Below are positions 8,321-17,444 of a stretch of 64,000 nt of DNA, piece after piece. How positions within the stretch are numbered: the stretch's first letter is position 1; each line of letters begins with the position of its first letter. This stretch comes from Hymenobacter sp. BT18 (GTDB lineage: Bacteria > Bacteroidota > Bacteroidia > Cytophagales > Hymenobacteraceae), in the NCBI RefSeq assembly GCF_012273015.1, contig NZ_CP050954.1, positions 2,272,001 to 2,336,000 of the forward strand. The letters are read 5' to 3'. The translations under genes were made by a program, and so were the position numbers. The notes beneath the pieces were generated by a model. It searched no databases, had not been told where the DNA came from, and saw only the letters and a program-made list of their open reading frames with translations.

Positions 8321-9268
8321 GTGGATCTGTCCGTCATTATTCCCATCTACAACGAGGAAGTCAACATTCCTACCCTCTACGCGCGCCTGCGCTCGGTGCT
8401 GGACGCCATGCACCTGCGCTGCGAGTATATCTTTATCAACGACGGCTCGCGGGACCGGTCGCTGGAGCTCATTCAGGACCTGGCGGCCCGCGAAACCGAC
8501 GTGCGATACATCAACTTCAGCCGCAACTTTGGGCACCAGATTGCCGTCACGGCGGGCCTCGACTTGTCGACGGGCGAGGCCGTGGTTATCATTGATGCTG
8601 ACTTGCAGGACCCGCCGGAGCTCATTCCGCAGCTCTACCACAAGCTGCAGCAGGGCTTTGAGGTGGTGTACGCCAAGCGCCGGTCCCGGCAAGGAGAAAG
8701 CGCCGCCAAGAAGTTTACCGCCAAGCTGTTCTACCGTATTCTGGCCAGCATCACGCACATTTCCATTCCCGTCGATACCGGCGACTTCCGCATCGTGTCG
8801 CGCAAGGTGGTAGATGCCCTCAAGCAGATGCCGGAGCAGAACAAGTTTATCCGCGGTCAGATTTCGTGGATTGGCTACCGGCAAACCTACGTGGAGTACG
8901 ACCGCGCCGAACGGGCCGGGGGCGAAACCGGCTATACCTACCGCAAGATGATTCGGCTGGCGCTGGATGGCATCACGGGCTTTTCCGACGTGCCCCTGAA
9001 AGTAGCTACCGTCAGCGGCTTTGTGGTCTCGGGGCTGGCGTTTCTGGTCATGCTCTATACGCTGTATGCCCGGTTCGTTGCGGGCGACTACCAACCCGGC
9101 TGGGCTTCGCTGATGGTGAGCATCCTGTTTCTGGGCGGCGTGCAGCTGATTGCCATTGGCATTATTGGGGAATACCTGGCCCGCCTGAGTGCCAACGTGC
9201 GCCGCCGGCCGCTCTACATCATCTCCGACACGAACATTCCCGTGCCGGAACTAACGCGGGTACCGTAA
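8321..9268 (+). CDS. polyprenyl-phosphate glycosyltransferase (GtrB/DPM-like, two C-terminal helices)
   Basis: The product has 315 residues from GTG 8321. The GT-A domain shows SVIIPIYNEE, INDGSRD, FSRNFGHQIAVTAG and the metal-binding IDADLQDPPELI. Two transmembrane helices follow at about residues 225-250 and 262-290, the layout of GtrB-type enzymes that load glucose or a similar sugar onto undecaprenyl phosphate. Together with the helix-free enzyme at 4411 and the methyltransferase it forms a surface-glycosylation block on the plus strand. The donor sugar cannot be read from the sequence. Confidence 0.88.
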   Translation: MDLSVIIPIYNEEVNIPTLYARLRSVLDAMHLRCEYIFINDGSRDRSLELIQDLAARETDVRYINFSRNFGHQIAVTAGLDLSTGEAVVIIDADLQDPPELIPQLYHKLQQGFEVVYAKRRSRQGESAAKKFTAKLFYRILASITHISIPVDTGDFRIVSRKVVDALKQMPEQNKFIRGQISWIGYRQTYVEYDRAERAGGETGYTYRKMIRLALDGITGFSDVPLKVATVSGFVVSGLAFLVMLYTLYARFVAGDYQPGWASLMVSILFLGGVQLIAIGIIGEYLARLSANVRRRPLYIISDTNIPVPELTRVP

Positions 9269-9301
9269 CTTCCGGCTCTTTCAGCCGCCATTTCGCACCG
9301 T

Positions 9302-10744
9302 ATGCTACAGCTCCAGAACTACATCCAGGGTCAGCTGGTGCCGCCGACGGCTGGCCGTTACCTGCCCAACATAGAGCCGGCCACCGGGCAGGTATTCAGC
9401 CAGATTCCTGAATCGGATGCTCAGGATGTGGCCCTGGCCGTGCAGGCTGCGGAGGCCGCCTTGCCCGCGTGGCGGCAGCTACCTGCCGAAGAGCGGGGGC
9501 AGCTGCTGGTGCGCATTTCGGAGCTTATTACCCGCGACCTAGAGCCATTGGCCCAGGCCGAAAGCCAGGACAACGGCAAGCCCGTAAGCCTGGCCCGCAC
9601 CGTGGACATTCCGCGCGCGGCCAGCAACTTCGCCTTTTTCGGCACGGCGGCCCAACATTTCGCCTCCGAAACGCATTTTCAGGAAGGCGTGGCCCTCAAC
9701 TACACGGTGCGGCACCCGCTAGGCGTAGTGGGTTGCATTTCGCCCTGGAACCTGCCGCTGTATCTGTTTACCTGGAAGATTGCGCCGGCCCTGGCGGCGG
9801 GCTGCTGCGTGGTGGCTAAGCCATCGGAAATTACTCCGTACACGGCTTTTCTGCTCAGCAAACTGTGTATCGAGGCCGGGCTGCCGGCGGGGGTACTCAA
9901 CATCGTGCACGGAACGGGGCCCGCAGCCGGGCAGGCCATCATCGAGCACCCGACCATCAAAGCCATCAGCTTTACGGGCGGCACCAAAACCGGGGAGCAT
10001 ATTGCCCGCACGGCCGCGCCCCTGTTCAAGAAGCTTTCCCTGGAGCTGGGTGGCAAAAACCCCAATATCATCTTCGCCGACTGCGACCTGGCCGAGGCCG
10101 TGCGCACCAGCTTGCGTAGCTCCTTTGCCAACCAGGGCCAGATTTGCCTGTGCGGGTCGCGCATTTTTGTGGAGCGGCCCATCTATGAGCAATTTAAGCA
10201 AGAGTTTCTGGCGGGCGTAGCCAGCCTCACCGTCGGCGACCCGCAGGAGGAAGCCAGCCGCCAGGGTGCTTTGGTAAGCGAAGCGCACCTACAGAAAGTC
10301 CTGAGCTATATCGAGCTGGCCCACCAGGAAGGCGGTAGGCTGCTGGCCGGTGGGCAGCGCGTGCAGGTGCCGGGCCGCTGCGCCGGGGGCTACTTCCTGC
10401 AGCCCACCGTATTTGAGGGTCTGGCGCCCGACTGCCGCGTCAACCTGGAGGAAATCTTTGGGCCCGTGGTTACGCTCACTCCATTCGACAGCGAGGAAGA
10501 AGTACTGACCTGGGCCAACGGCACCGAGTACGGCCTGGCCGCCACCATCTGGACGCGCGACCTGAACCGGGCCCACCGTGTGGCCCACGCCCTGCACAGC
10601 GGCATTGTGTGGATAAACACATGGCTGCACCGCGACCTGCGTACGCCCTTCGGCGGCATGAAAAACTCCGGTGTGGGCCGCGAGGGCGGTCTGGAAGCTC
10701 TGCGTTTCTTCACCGAGCCGCAGAGCATAACGGTAAAGCTATAA
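9302..10744 (+). CDS. 2-aminomuconate/2-hydroxymuconate semialdehyde dehydrogenase
   Basis: The product (480 residues) is an NAD-dependent aldehyde dehydrogenase. It has the SPWNLPLYLFTWKIAPAL segment, the FTGGTKTG loop, the general-base Glu in LELGGKNPN, and the nucleophilic Cys in FANQGQICLCGSR. The close spacing of two Cys in that motif and the LYLFTWK variant are typical of the ALDH8/AmnC-NbaE branch. That branch oxidises 2-aminomuconate-6-semialdehyde, which is the product of the decarboxylase encoded at 1125-2159. The enzyme would therefore complete the branch of 3-hydroxyanthranilate breakdown. The gene stands 7 kb from the other two, after the glycosyltransferase block. ATG 9302 agrees with the family length. 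Confidence 0.88.
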   Translation: MLQLQNYIQGQLVPPTAGRYLPNIEPATGQVFSQIPESDAQDVALAVQAAEAALPAWRQLPAEERGQLLVRISELITRDLEPLAQAESQDNGKPVSLARTVDIPRAASNFAFFGTAAQHFASETHFQEGVALNYTVRHPLGVVGCISPWNLPLYLFTWKIAPALAAGCCVVAKPSEITPYTAFLLSKLCIEAGLPAGVLNIVHGTGPAAGQAIIEHPTIKAISFTGGTKTGEHIARTAAPLFKKLSLELGGKNPNIIFADCDLAEAVRTSLRSSFANQGQICLCGSRIFVERPIYEQFKQEFLAGVASLTVGDPQEEASRQGALVSEAHLQKVLSYIELAHQEGGRLLAGGQRVQVPGRCAGGYFLQPTVFEGLAPDCRVNLEEIFGPVVTLTPFDSEEEVLTWANGTEYGLAATIWTRDLNRAHRVAHALHSGIVWINTWLHRDLRTPFGGMKNSGVGREGGLEALRFFTEPQSITVKL

Positions 10745-10911
10745 GACCACGCGGTTTACGAGCCGTTGGACTAGTCCTTGCGCAGACTTCGCCGACGAAA
10801 ACAGGCGTCGGTGAGGCCTACGTGGTTTTAAGAGAGTAGCCAAACCGACCCCGAATCAGGCAGCCCAGCAGAACTGGGTATGCCGTAGGCGGGAGCCCGG
10901 GGCCAAAACAA

Positions 10912-10951
10912 AACGCCCGGCGGTAGCCAAAAGCAGCTACCACCGGGCGTT
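10912..10951. terminator. bidirectional hairpin terminator
   Basis: A 16-base stem (10912-10927 pairing with 10936-10951, one internal mismatch allowed) with an 8-base loop lies between the convergent aldehyde dehydrogenase and DPP IV genes. AAAAC precedes it, giving a short U-rich tail for the minus-strand transcript. The 10745-10911 stretch before it shows no gene. Confidence 0.7.
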
Positions 10952-10975
10952 GGCCGGCCAGTCAGGCCGGGGCCC

Positions 10976-13267
10976 TTACAGGTTCTGCAGCACGAAGTTG
11001 GTCATCTGGCGGTAGAGGTGCAGGCGCGTGTTGCCGCCCCCAATGCCGTGGTTGCGGTTGGGGTAATACAGCGTCTGGAAGTCCTTGTTGGCTTTCACCA
11101 GGGCATCCACAAAGGCAGTGGAGTTTTGAAAGTGCACGTTATCGTCGCCGGTGCCGTGCACCAGCAGCAGCTTGCCGCGCAGCTTGTCGGCGTGCTGCAC
11201 GGGGGAGTTGTCGTCGTAGCCCTGGGGGTTTTCCTGCGGCGTTTTCAGGAACCGCTCGGTGTACACCGTGTCGTAGTAGCGCCAGTTGGTGACGGGGGCC
11301 ACCGAAATGCCCATCTTAAACACGTCAGCGTTTTTGGTGAGGGCCAGGGCCGTCATGTACCCCCCAAAGCTCCAGCCCCAGATGCCAATGCGGCTCTTGT
11401 CAACGTAGGGCAGCTGCCCCAGAAAGCGGGCCGCGGCGGCCTGGTCCTCGGTTTCGAGCTTGCCCAGGTTGGCGTAGGTGCTTTTCTTAAAAGCCGCGCC
11501 CCGGGCCCCAGTGCCCCGGTTATCCACCGACACAATGATGTAGCCCTGCTGAGCCAGCAGCTGGTGCCAGAGGTAGTTGGTGAAGGCTATGCCCCCGCCC
11601 GCGTCGTCCTTCACCGTCTGGGAGCCGGGGCCACCGTACACGTACATCAGCACCGGGTACTTCTTGCTCGGGTCGAAGTTGGCGGGCTTGAGGATGGAAG
11701 CCACCAGCAGCTGGTCGCCACCTACAGCGCCGTTCAGGCCTATTTTCATGAACTCCAGCTTGCTGAGGGTATACTCGCTGAGCTTCTGGCGGAGCTTGGC
11801 GTTGTCTTCCAGTACCTTCACCAGCTTACCATCCTGACCCGTGCGCAAGCTCACCACCTGCGGGTCGCCGGCCTCGGAATGGTAGTTGAGATAGTAGCGG
11901 CAGTCGGGGCTCATGTTCACTACGTCGGTGCCCCGCGTAGCGTCGCTCAGCCGGGTTTTCTCTTTGCCTTTTAGGTTTATACGATATAGATGGCGCTCCA
12001 AAGGCCGGTTTTGGACCAGTCCCATATGGACATCTGAGTAGGTGCCGTGAAGCAGCAAGGCATTTTCGGTACTGGTGTAGTACACGAAACCCTGCTTCTC
12101 GTCAACCCCCTCAATGCTGGTAATTTCCCAGCCACCTTTGGTGAGCTGGCGCACCAGTTTGCCGTTCATATCGTAGAGATAAAGATGGCGGTAGCCGTCC
12201 TTTTCGCTCGTGAACAGGAACTGCTTGCCCCCTGCCAGGTAGCGCAAATCGTCGGTCAGCTCCACGTAGGCCTTGTCGGTATCGGTGAGGACGACGCGGG
12301 TTTTGCCGGTGGCCGCGTCGGCGTGCAGTATTTCCAGCTTGTTTTGGAGGCGGTTGAGGCGGCGGATGCTGAGCAGGTTGGGCGTCTGCGTCCAGCTTAC
12401 CCGCGGCAGGTACTGGTCGGTTTCGGTGCCCACGTCCAGCTTTGTGGTGCGGGCCGCCGCTACGTCGTACACGGCCGCCGTCACCACCGAATTTTTTTCG
12501 CCGGCCTTTGGGTACTTATAGCGGTAGTCGGCGGGGTAGAGCGGGCCCCACTTCTGCATGTTGTACTCCGGCACCTGGCTTTCGTCAAAGCGCAGGTAGG
12601 CCAGCTGGCGGGAGTCGGGCGACCAGCTAAAGGCCTGCGACATGTCAAATTCTTCCTCGTAGACCCAGTCGGCCCCGCCGTTGAGGATGCGGTTTTCGGC
12701 CCCGTCGGTCGTCACAGCCGTTTCCTGCATGGTCGCCAGGTCGGTTACAAACAGGTTGTTGGCCCGCACAAAGGCCACGCGCTTACCATCGGGCGAAAAC
12801 GTGGCGTACAGCTGCTTGCCCGGCGCCTGGCTCAACGGGGTCAGCTTTTTGGTGGCGCGGTCGTACACGAAGAAGTACGACTGGCTGCTACGCCGGTAAA
12901 TTGGCTCGGTATCGGTGCTGAACAGAATTTTCTGCTCGTCGGCGTTGAAGCTGTAGCCATCCACCGGCAAAGGCTGGCTTTGGCCGGGTAGCTTCAGGTC
13001 CTGGGCCGCCACCAAAGTTTGCACGGGCTGGCCGGTGGTCACGTCGTTCTGCACCAGGTTGCCCTGGCTGAGCGAGGAGTAGTAGCGGCCGTCCCGCATC
13101 CAGTTGAAGCCCGGCACTGATTTGGCCGCGAAGGTGCCTTTCTGCCAGATGTCTTCGAGGGTAATGGTTTGTTTTTGCTGGGCTACGGCCGCAGGGGCCA
13201 GAGCAGGCACCAGCGCTGGGCTAGCCGTGGTGAGGAGCACGGCTAAGCCGAGAAGGCGAAAATTCAT
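10976..13267 (-). CDS. S9 family peptidase, dipeptidyl peptidase IV type
   Basis: The product (763 residues) has a signal peptide at about 1-29 ending AVAQQ, so it is exported to the periplasm. An eight-bladed propeller domain covers about 40-500, with WVYEEEF carrying the Glu pair that holds the substrate N-terminus in DPP IV. The alpha/beta-hydrolase domain follows, with the nucleophile in GWSFGGYMT (near residue 632), Asp in GTGDDNVHF (near 707) and His in NRNHGIGGG (near 739). The enzyme removes X-Pro or X-Ala dipeptides from peptides, usual in proteolytic Bacteroidota. It is transcribed alone between a shared terminator and a divergent lipoprotein gene. Confidence 0.95.
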   Translation of the reverse strand: MNFRLLGLAVLLTTASPALVPALAPAAVAQQKQTITLEDIWQKGTFAAKSVPGFNWMRDGRYYSSLSQGNLVQNDVTTGQPVQTLVAAQDLKLPGQSQPLPVDGYSFNADEQKILFSTDTEPIYRRSSQSYFFVYDRATKKLTPLSQAPGKQLYATFSPDGKRVAFVRANNLFVTDLATMQETAVTTDGAENRILNGGADWVYEEEFDMSQAFSWSPDSRQLAYLRFDESQVPEYNMQKWGPLYPADYRYKYPKAGEKNSVVTAAVYDVAAARTTKLDVGTETDQYLPRVSWTQTPNLLSIRRLNRLQNKLEILHADAATGKTRVVLTDTDKAYVELTDDLRYLAGGKQFLFTSEKDGYRHLYLYDMNGKLVRQLTKGGWEITSIEGVDEKQGFVYYTSTENALLLHGTYSDVHMGLVQNRPLERHLYRINLKGKEKTRLSDATRGTDVVNMSPDCRYYLNYHSEAGDPQVVSLRTGQDGKLVKVLEDNAKLRQKLSEYTLSKLEFMKIGLNGAVGGDQLLVASILKPANFDPSKKYPVLMYVYGGPGSQTVKDDAGGGIAFTNYLWHQLLAQQGYIIVSVDNRGTGARGAAFKKSTYANLGKLETEDQAAAARFLGQLPYVDKSRIGIWGWSFGGYMTALALTKNADVFKMGISVAPVTNWRYYDTVYTERFLKTPQENPQGYDDNSPVQHADKLRGKLLLVHGTGDDNVHFQNSTAFVDALVKANKDFQTLYYPNRNHGIGGGNTRLHLYRQMTNFVLQNL

Positions 13268-13304
13268 GCGGTGGGAGGTAAAATGTCGGCGGGAGTAGGC
13301 GCGT

Positions 13305-13312
13305 TAAAGGTA
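13305..13312 (-). promoter_or_regulatory. candidate -7 box for the DPP IV gene
   Basis: TACCTTTA on the minus strand differs by one base from the Bacteroidota consensus TAnnTTTG. It lies about 37 bases before the ATG of the DPP IV gene. No clear -33 TTG was seen at the usual distance. Confidence 0.4.
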
Positions 13313-13410
13313 GCGGGGCGCGTGCCAAAGTCGCACAGGACAACGGGGCGTTGCGCCGACGCGTAAGTTTTCACGGCAGTTTCTCTTCTTCCTGCCACCT
13401 TTGCAGCACT

Positions 13411-14346
13411 ATGCTTAGTCGTTTTTGTTTTTATGGGCTCCTGCTGAGTGGGTTGCTGGCTTCCTGCGCACCCGAGCCGGAATCTGGTCCGCGCATTGAG
13501 TTTATCGGGGCCACGGGCCTTACTTCCAACGACCGGGTGTTGAATACCCCCGGCGACTCCCTGGTGACACGCCTGGTGGCCGATACCCGCGACGGGAAAA
13601 GTGCCTCGCTCAGCCGCTTCACCATCACCGTTGACTATACGCCCTTCGACGCTGATACGGCCCGCAGCAACACCCCAGAAATTCTCTACTTCGACCAATC
13701 CCTGAATGGTAGTGACGCTTTCTACTACCAGCACCGCTTCAGCGCCCGCACGCTTTCGGGGCGGGAGCGGTGGACGTTCAAGATAGTAGACACAGAAGGT
13801 AAAACTTCCAGCCGCGGGTACCTACTCACGGTAAATAATCCAGACTCCCTCCGCACCTACCACCCGTACCAGGTCCCCCTGTTTGCGGCCCGTAATGCCA
13901 CCAGCCGCAGCTCCCTAGCTGCCCGCGACGGATTGGTGTTCCCAGCGTTTCCGCTTAAAGCCAACCCGGGCTTGCAGGCTTCTGTTGATTTAGTCTTGGT
14001 ACCAGCCGCGGGCGGCGCCGTGACCCTGGCCTCACCCACGGATGCCAGCGTACTAGCCGCCGCCGACGCCGTGGGGGCCGGCAGCTGGGTTACACGCAAC
14101 GCCACTGCCTTGAAAACGACTAGCCTCAGCCCCACCCAGTTCGACCAGCTTACCACCAGCGCCCGCATCACCGCTGTATTCGACACAGTTTCTGCTCCCG
14201 CGGTAACGGCTACGGAGGCGCTTAGCAAAGATCAGGTGCTGGCTTTCCGCACGACTAACAACCGCACTGGGCTGCTGCACGTGAAAACCCTGTTCGGCAC
14301 CACCGCCACACCGGCGGCTATCGTGCGGGTGAAAGTCAATGAATAA
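13411..14346 (+). CDS. hypothetical lipoprotein
   Basis: The product has 311 residues from ATG 13411. A hydrophobic leader ends in GLLASC, a lipobox with Cys19, so it is probably anchored to the outer membrane. The mature part begins APEPESGPRIEFIGATGLTSND and contains beta-strand-rich sequence without an enzyme motif. It resembles Bacteroidota surface lipoproteins with immunoglobulin-like folds that accompany outer-membrane proteins, but I recognise no named family. A longer frame from 13351 exists; its extra 20 residues lack a signal and are rejected. A CACCTTTG box at 13396-13403 sits only 7 bases before the ATG. A 30-base-pair hairpin follows the stop codon. Confidence 0.7.
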   Translation: MLSRFCFYGLLLSGLLASCAPEPESGPRIEFIGATGLTSNDRVLNTPGDSLVTRLVADTRDGKSASLSRFTITVDYTPFDADTARSNTPEILYFDQSLNGSDAFYYQHRFSARTLSGRERWTFKIVDTEGKTSSRGYLLTVNNPDSLRTYHPYQVPLFAARNATSRSSLAARDGLVFPAFPLKANPGLQASVDLVLVPAAGGAVTLASPTDASVLAAADAVGAGSWVTRNATALKTTSLSPTQFDQLTTSARITAVFDTVSAPAVTATEALSKDQVLAFRTTNNRTGLLHVKTLFGTTATPAAIVRVKVNE

Positions 14347-14349
14347 AGC

Positions 14350-14411
14350 AGTACACCGACACGAACAGGGCCCACCGGAAATCCGGTGGGCCCTGTTCGT
14401 GTCGGTGTACT
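14350..14411. terminator. very long perfect hairpin, bidirectional terminator
   Basis: Positions 14350-14379 pair perfectly with 14382-14411 (30 base pairs, 2-base loop) between two convergent genes. It begins four bases after the stop codon of the lipoprotein gene. The stem is longer than an ordinary intrinsic terminator needs. Confidence 0.75.
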
Positions 14412-14428
14412 GTACTAAAACGCTTAGA

Positions 14429-15952
14429 TCAGAATAGGAAACCGGCCGTAATCGACGTGGTAAAGCGGCTGCTTTCCAGGTTCACGATGGGCGTGCGGTC
14501 GGTATCAAGATTGCCGGCGGCATCGGAGAAGCTGTAGGGGCTGTAGTACTGGCGGGTGGTGTTGTATACGCCGGCGGCATCCAGGAAAAAGTTCTTCTGG
14601 CGCAGGCCTACCCCACCCGTAATGTAATCCTGGGTACGAGACCCGTTGTCTACCTTGTATGGGTCACCATACCGGGCGAAGCCAGCCCGCAGCCGGAAAA
14701 TGTCCACCCGCGCTTCCCCGCCAATGCGCAGGTTCACGGCCTGCTGGTAGCCGGTCCGCACGGCATCGTTGGCGTAGCTGAAGTCTGTCCCCGCCGTGGT
14801 TCCTTCGTTTTCACTGGTGTTGCTCAGCCGGGCCTGCCCGTAGTTCACGTACTCTACGTCACCGGTCAGGAAGCCAAACTTCCCGATAATCACGGCCAGC
14901 CCACCCGAAGCCCGAAAGGGCGACACCAGCGCGTAGTCGTATTCGCCTTCATTGCCAGCACTGGCCTCGCTGTACGTCTTCCCGTCCACGGTAATGGGCC
15001 GGTCAAACGTCGTGTTCATGGTGGAGCTGTAGCTCTCCGACAGCTGCATGTACGTAGGCGTCTGAATGGAGGCGCCCAGGCGCACGGCATCGGTGGGCTG
15101 GTATATAGCTCCTACCCGCAGGTTTACCCCCGTGCCTCGCACCTTCAAGGTTTCGCGGTATTCCAGCGTGCTAAAGGAAGTGCCTTCAGTGCTCGGGTCA
15201 GCTGGCGAGGGGTCGGTAGCCCCCAGCGTTTTGGTGGAGTTGAAACGCGTACTCAGAATACCTATCGAGCCACCCAGATATAGCTTGTCCCGGTAGCTGG
15301 CCCCGTAGCCAAAGTCAAACTGAGTTTGCGAACCAGTGTTTAGTACCGTCTCCGTCTGCGTGAGCGGACCGGTTTTGTCGTAATCAGCCGGCACGTAGAT
15401 GCCCGCCGCGTCCTTCTCCGTCAGGAAAGCCTCATAGGCCAGATCGTCAAAATCGGTCTGCTGATCTATGCCAGGGTTCCGGTTTAGATAGGAAAGCAGA
15501 TCCTGACTTTCCGCGGGCGTATGCCGGTAATGGAACCGGGAATTCAGGTCGTTTACCCGCGTAATGCTAAACGCCGCAGCGCCTCCGCGCCACGCATTCT
15601 GGTCAGTATCCGGTTTACGGTTGGCAAATACCAGCCCCAGGTTGGCAATGTGCAGACTATTGCGACTATCGGTTGCCGTAACCCCTTCAATCCGACTATC
15701 CGTGTTGCCGATGCCTAACCCCGGCGTGAACGTAAATTCGGAGCTACGGAAAAGACCCAGGCCAGCCGGGTTGGTGGCAACACTGCCGGCATCGGCCCCC
15801 AGAGCTACGCTGGCACCGCCTATACCGAGCGTGCGAGCAGTGCCGACCGGCTGGGTGCGGGAGTAACGGAGGGCATCAACTTCATTTTGGGCAAAGCTGT
15901 GGCTGGCAAGGCCCAAAAGAGCCATGCCCAGCCAATATTTTCGTTGTTTCAT
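14429..15952 (-). CDS. OmpP1/FadL-like outer membrane beta-barrel protein
   Basis: The product has 507 residues from ATG 15952, with a signal peptide ending SHSFAQ. The mature N-terminus, with ALRYSRTQPVGTARTLGIGG and ALGADAGSVATNPAG, is the signature of the FadL/OmpP1/UPF0164 barrels (plug region with NPAG). Repeated aromatic strands follow to a final FTTSITAGFLF, the terminal aromatic expected of an outer-membrane barrel. Such proteins move hydrophobic molecules across the outer membrane. The 15-codon upstream extension has no signal and was dropped. The gene follows the Tyr/Gly-rich lipoprotein gene by 51 bases and is likely in the same operon. Confidence 0.85.
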   Translation of the reverse strand: MKQRKYWLGMALLGLASHSFAQNEVDALRYSRTQPVGTARTLGIGGASVALGADAGSVATNPAGLGLFRSSEFTFTPGLGIGNTDSRIEGVTATDSRNSLHIANLGLVFANRKPDTDQNAWRGGAAAFSITRVNDLNSRFHYRHTPAESQDLLSYLNRNPGIDQQTDFDDLAYEAFLTEKDAAGIYVPADYDKTGPLTQTETVLNTGSQTQFDFGYGASYRDKLYLGGSIGILSTRFNSTKTLGATDPSPADPSTEGTSFSTLEYRETLKVRGTGVNLRVGAIYQPTDAVRLGASIQTPTYMQLSESYSSTMNTTFDRPITVDGKTYSEASAGNEGEYDYALVSPFRASGGLAVIIGKFGFLTGDVEYVNYGQARLSNTSENEGTTAGTDFSYANDAVRTGYQQAVNLRIGGEARVDIFRLRAGFARYGDPYKVDNGSRTQDYITGGVGLRQKNFFLDAAGVYNTTRQYYSPYSFSDAAGNLDTDRTPIVNLESSRFTTSITAGFLF

Positions 15953-16003
15953 AGTGAGGGAGGAAGAGAGGGGAACGGTTTGGGAGTGGGGGCGCACACA
16001 GGG

Positions 16004-17248
16004 TTAGTTGCGGCCCCGGCCCCGGCCGCCACCAGAGTTGCTGGGAGCAGGTGCTGACGAGCGGGAAGGCGTGCTGCTGGGCTCGTAGGAGCGTGAGGGC
16101 CGCTCGTAGGAACGGGCTGGTTGCTCGGTACTAGCCGGTGCTGCTTCCCGGGTACGCGGGCGCCGTGGCTGGTCATCGCCGCTAGCTTCACCCAGGTCAA
16201 GCATCCGGCGACGGGGCCGGGCCTCGGGTTGCTGACTGGGAACATTTTCTGCGGGGCGTGCGCCAGTTGCGTCGGTCGTAGAGGCGGGCACTGCTTCGGT
16301 GGCGCGCTCGGTGCGGGTGGTAGCCGGCGTGCCTTCGTTGAAGCGGGTAGTGGCCTCGGTGCTTCGGCCGCGGGGATTGGCAGCATCCGGACGGCCCCGT
16401 CCGGAGGAAGGCTGCGCGGGTGCTGTGCTACCGCCCACCAGGCCGCCGTTGCCGGGAGGCGTAGTGGGCTGGGAGCCCCGCCCACCCGACGTACTCGTGC
16501 GGGTGCCATCCAGCCGGTCGCGCCCGATACCGGAGCCCGCCGTCACATTGGAGCTACGGTCGCGGCGCGGGCCGTAATTTATGCGGCGGCCCGAGCCACC
16601 ATTGGCCCACCCGCCATTGCCCCAGTTGCCGCCACCGTAGTAGGGGTTGTCGTAGTAGCCATTGTAGTAGCCGTTGTAATACCCGGTGCGGTAGCCCCAG
16701 CCGTAGCCACCCCAGCCACCCCACGGGCGGTAGCCCCAACCCGTACCAATGTTGATGCTCACGTAAGGCCCACCATATCCAAAGCCGTACGGGTCGTAGC
16801 CGTAACGGTAGGCCCAGGGAGAGTAAGCATAGGGGTTATAGCCCCAGGGGTCCCAGGAGTTGGTGTAGGCGTAAGAGTAATAGCTGGGTGCGAAGCTCCA
16901 GTAGCTGGGCTGATGAAAACGCCGGATACGCGCCGCGTAGTCATAATCGTACGCGTCATAGTAGGCATCATCCGTGTACACTGTCGTACCGCTGGATGAA
17001 TACGTACCGCCCTGGTCGTACTGCGTTTCCGGGGAAGAGGCCGGCGCGGTGGTAGACGACTGTTGATCCGCCACATCCGGCTGCCGGTTCTGCACCACAG
17101 CGGTGTAAGCCGGGTTTTCCGTCGTTCGGTCCTTGGAGGAATAGTATACGCCGTCGGTTTCCGTGGAAGTGACGGCCGGAATGCTTGCACAGCCGCCCAA
17201 CGCCAGTAGCGCTACCGCTGATAAGCAGGAAGTAAGATACGTTTTCAT
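16004..17248 (-). CDS. Tyr/Gly-rich low-complexity lipoprotein
   Basis: The product has 414 residues from ATG 17248. The leader MKTYLTSCLSAVALLALGGC ends in a lipobox (Cys20). Residues of about 85-215 are extremely rich in Tyr, Gly, Trp and Pro, with short repeats such as GYYNGYYNGYYDNPYYGG. The remainder is Ser/Thr/Pro/Arg-rich and ends in GGGRGRGRN. The sequence is probably disordered, and no fold family is recognised. Aromatic-rich lipoproteins of this kind are frequent in Cytophagales, and a surface or adhesive role is only a guess. It is upstream of the FadL-like gene on the same strand. The first five codons of the longer frame were not used. Confidence 0.75.
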   Translation of the reverse strand: MKTYLTSCLSAVALLALGGCASIPAVTSTETDGVYYSSKDRTTENPAYTAVVQNRQPDVADQQSSTTAPASSPETQYDQGGTYSSSGTTVYTDDAYYDAYDYDYAARIRRFHQPSYWSFAPSYYSYAYTNSWDPWGYNPYAYSPWAYRYGYDPYGFGYGGPYVSINIGTGWGYRPWGGWGGYGWGYRTGYYNGYYNGYYDNPYYGGGNWGNGGWANGGSGRRINYGPRRDRSSNVTAGSGIGRDRLDGTRTSTSGGRGSQPTTPPGNGGLVGGSTAPAQPSSGRGRPDAANPRGRSTEATTRFNEGTPATTRTERATEAVPASTTDATGARPAENVPSQQPEARPRRRMLDLGEASGDDQPRRPRTREAAPASTEQPARSYERPSRSYEPSSTPSRSSAPAPSNSGGGRGRGRN

Positions 17249-17444
17249 AGTCTGCCTACGCAAAAAGTGAGTGGGTCAAAGAGTAGATGCCCGCCGAATG
17301 GTAACCGTTGCATGCCCAGGCTAGCCAACCGCACATTGCTCCGGTTTAATAACGTAATTTCGCCCCGAAACGGTGCCCTTTTTGGTAGTCAAATCTTGTA
17401 CCAGATTCGGGAACTTTTCCTCCTTATTCAAATATACGCCCAAC

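Noticed and set aside
16121-16999. A 292-codon frame opposite the aromatic-rich lipoprotein gene
   Set aside because: The frame is long only because the Tyr/Gly-rich gene has few stop codons in its complement. The translation has no recognisable features.
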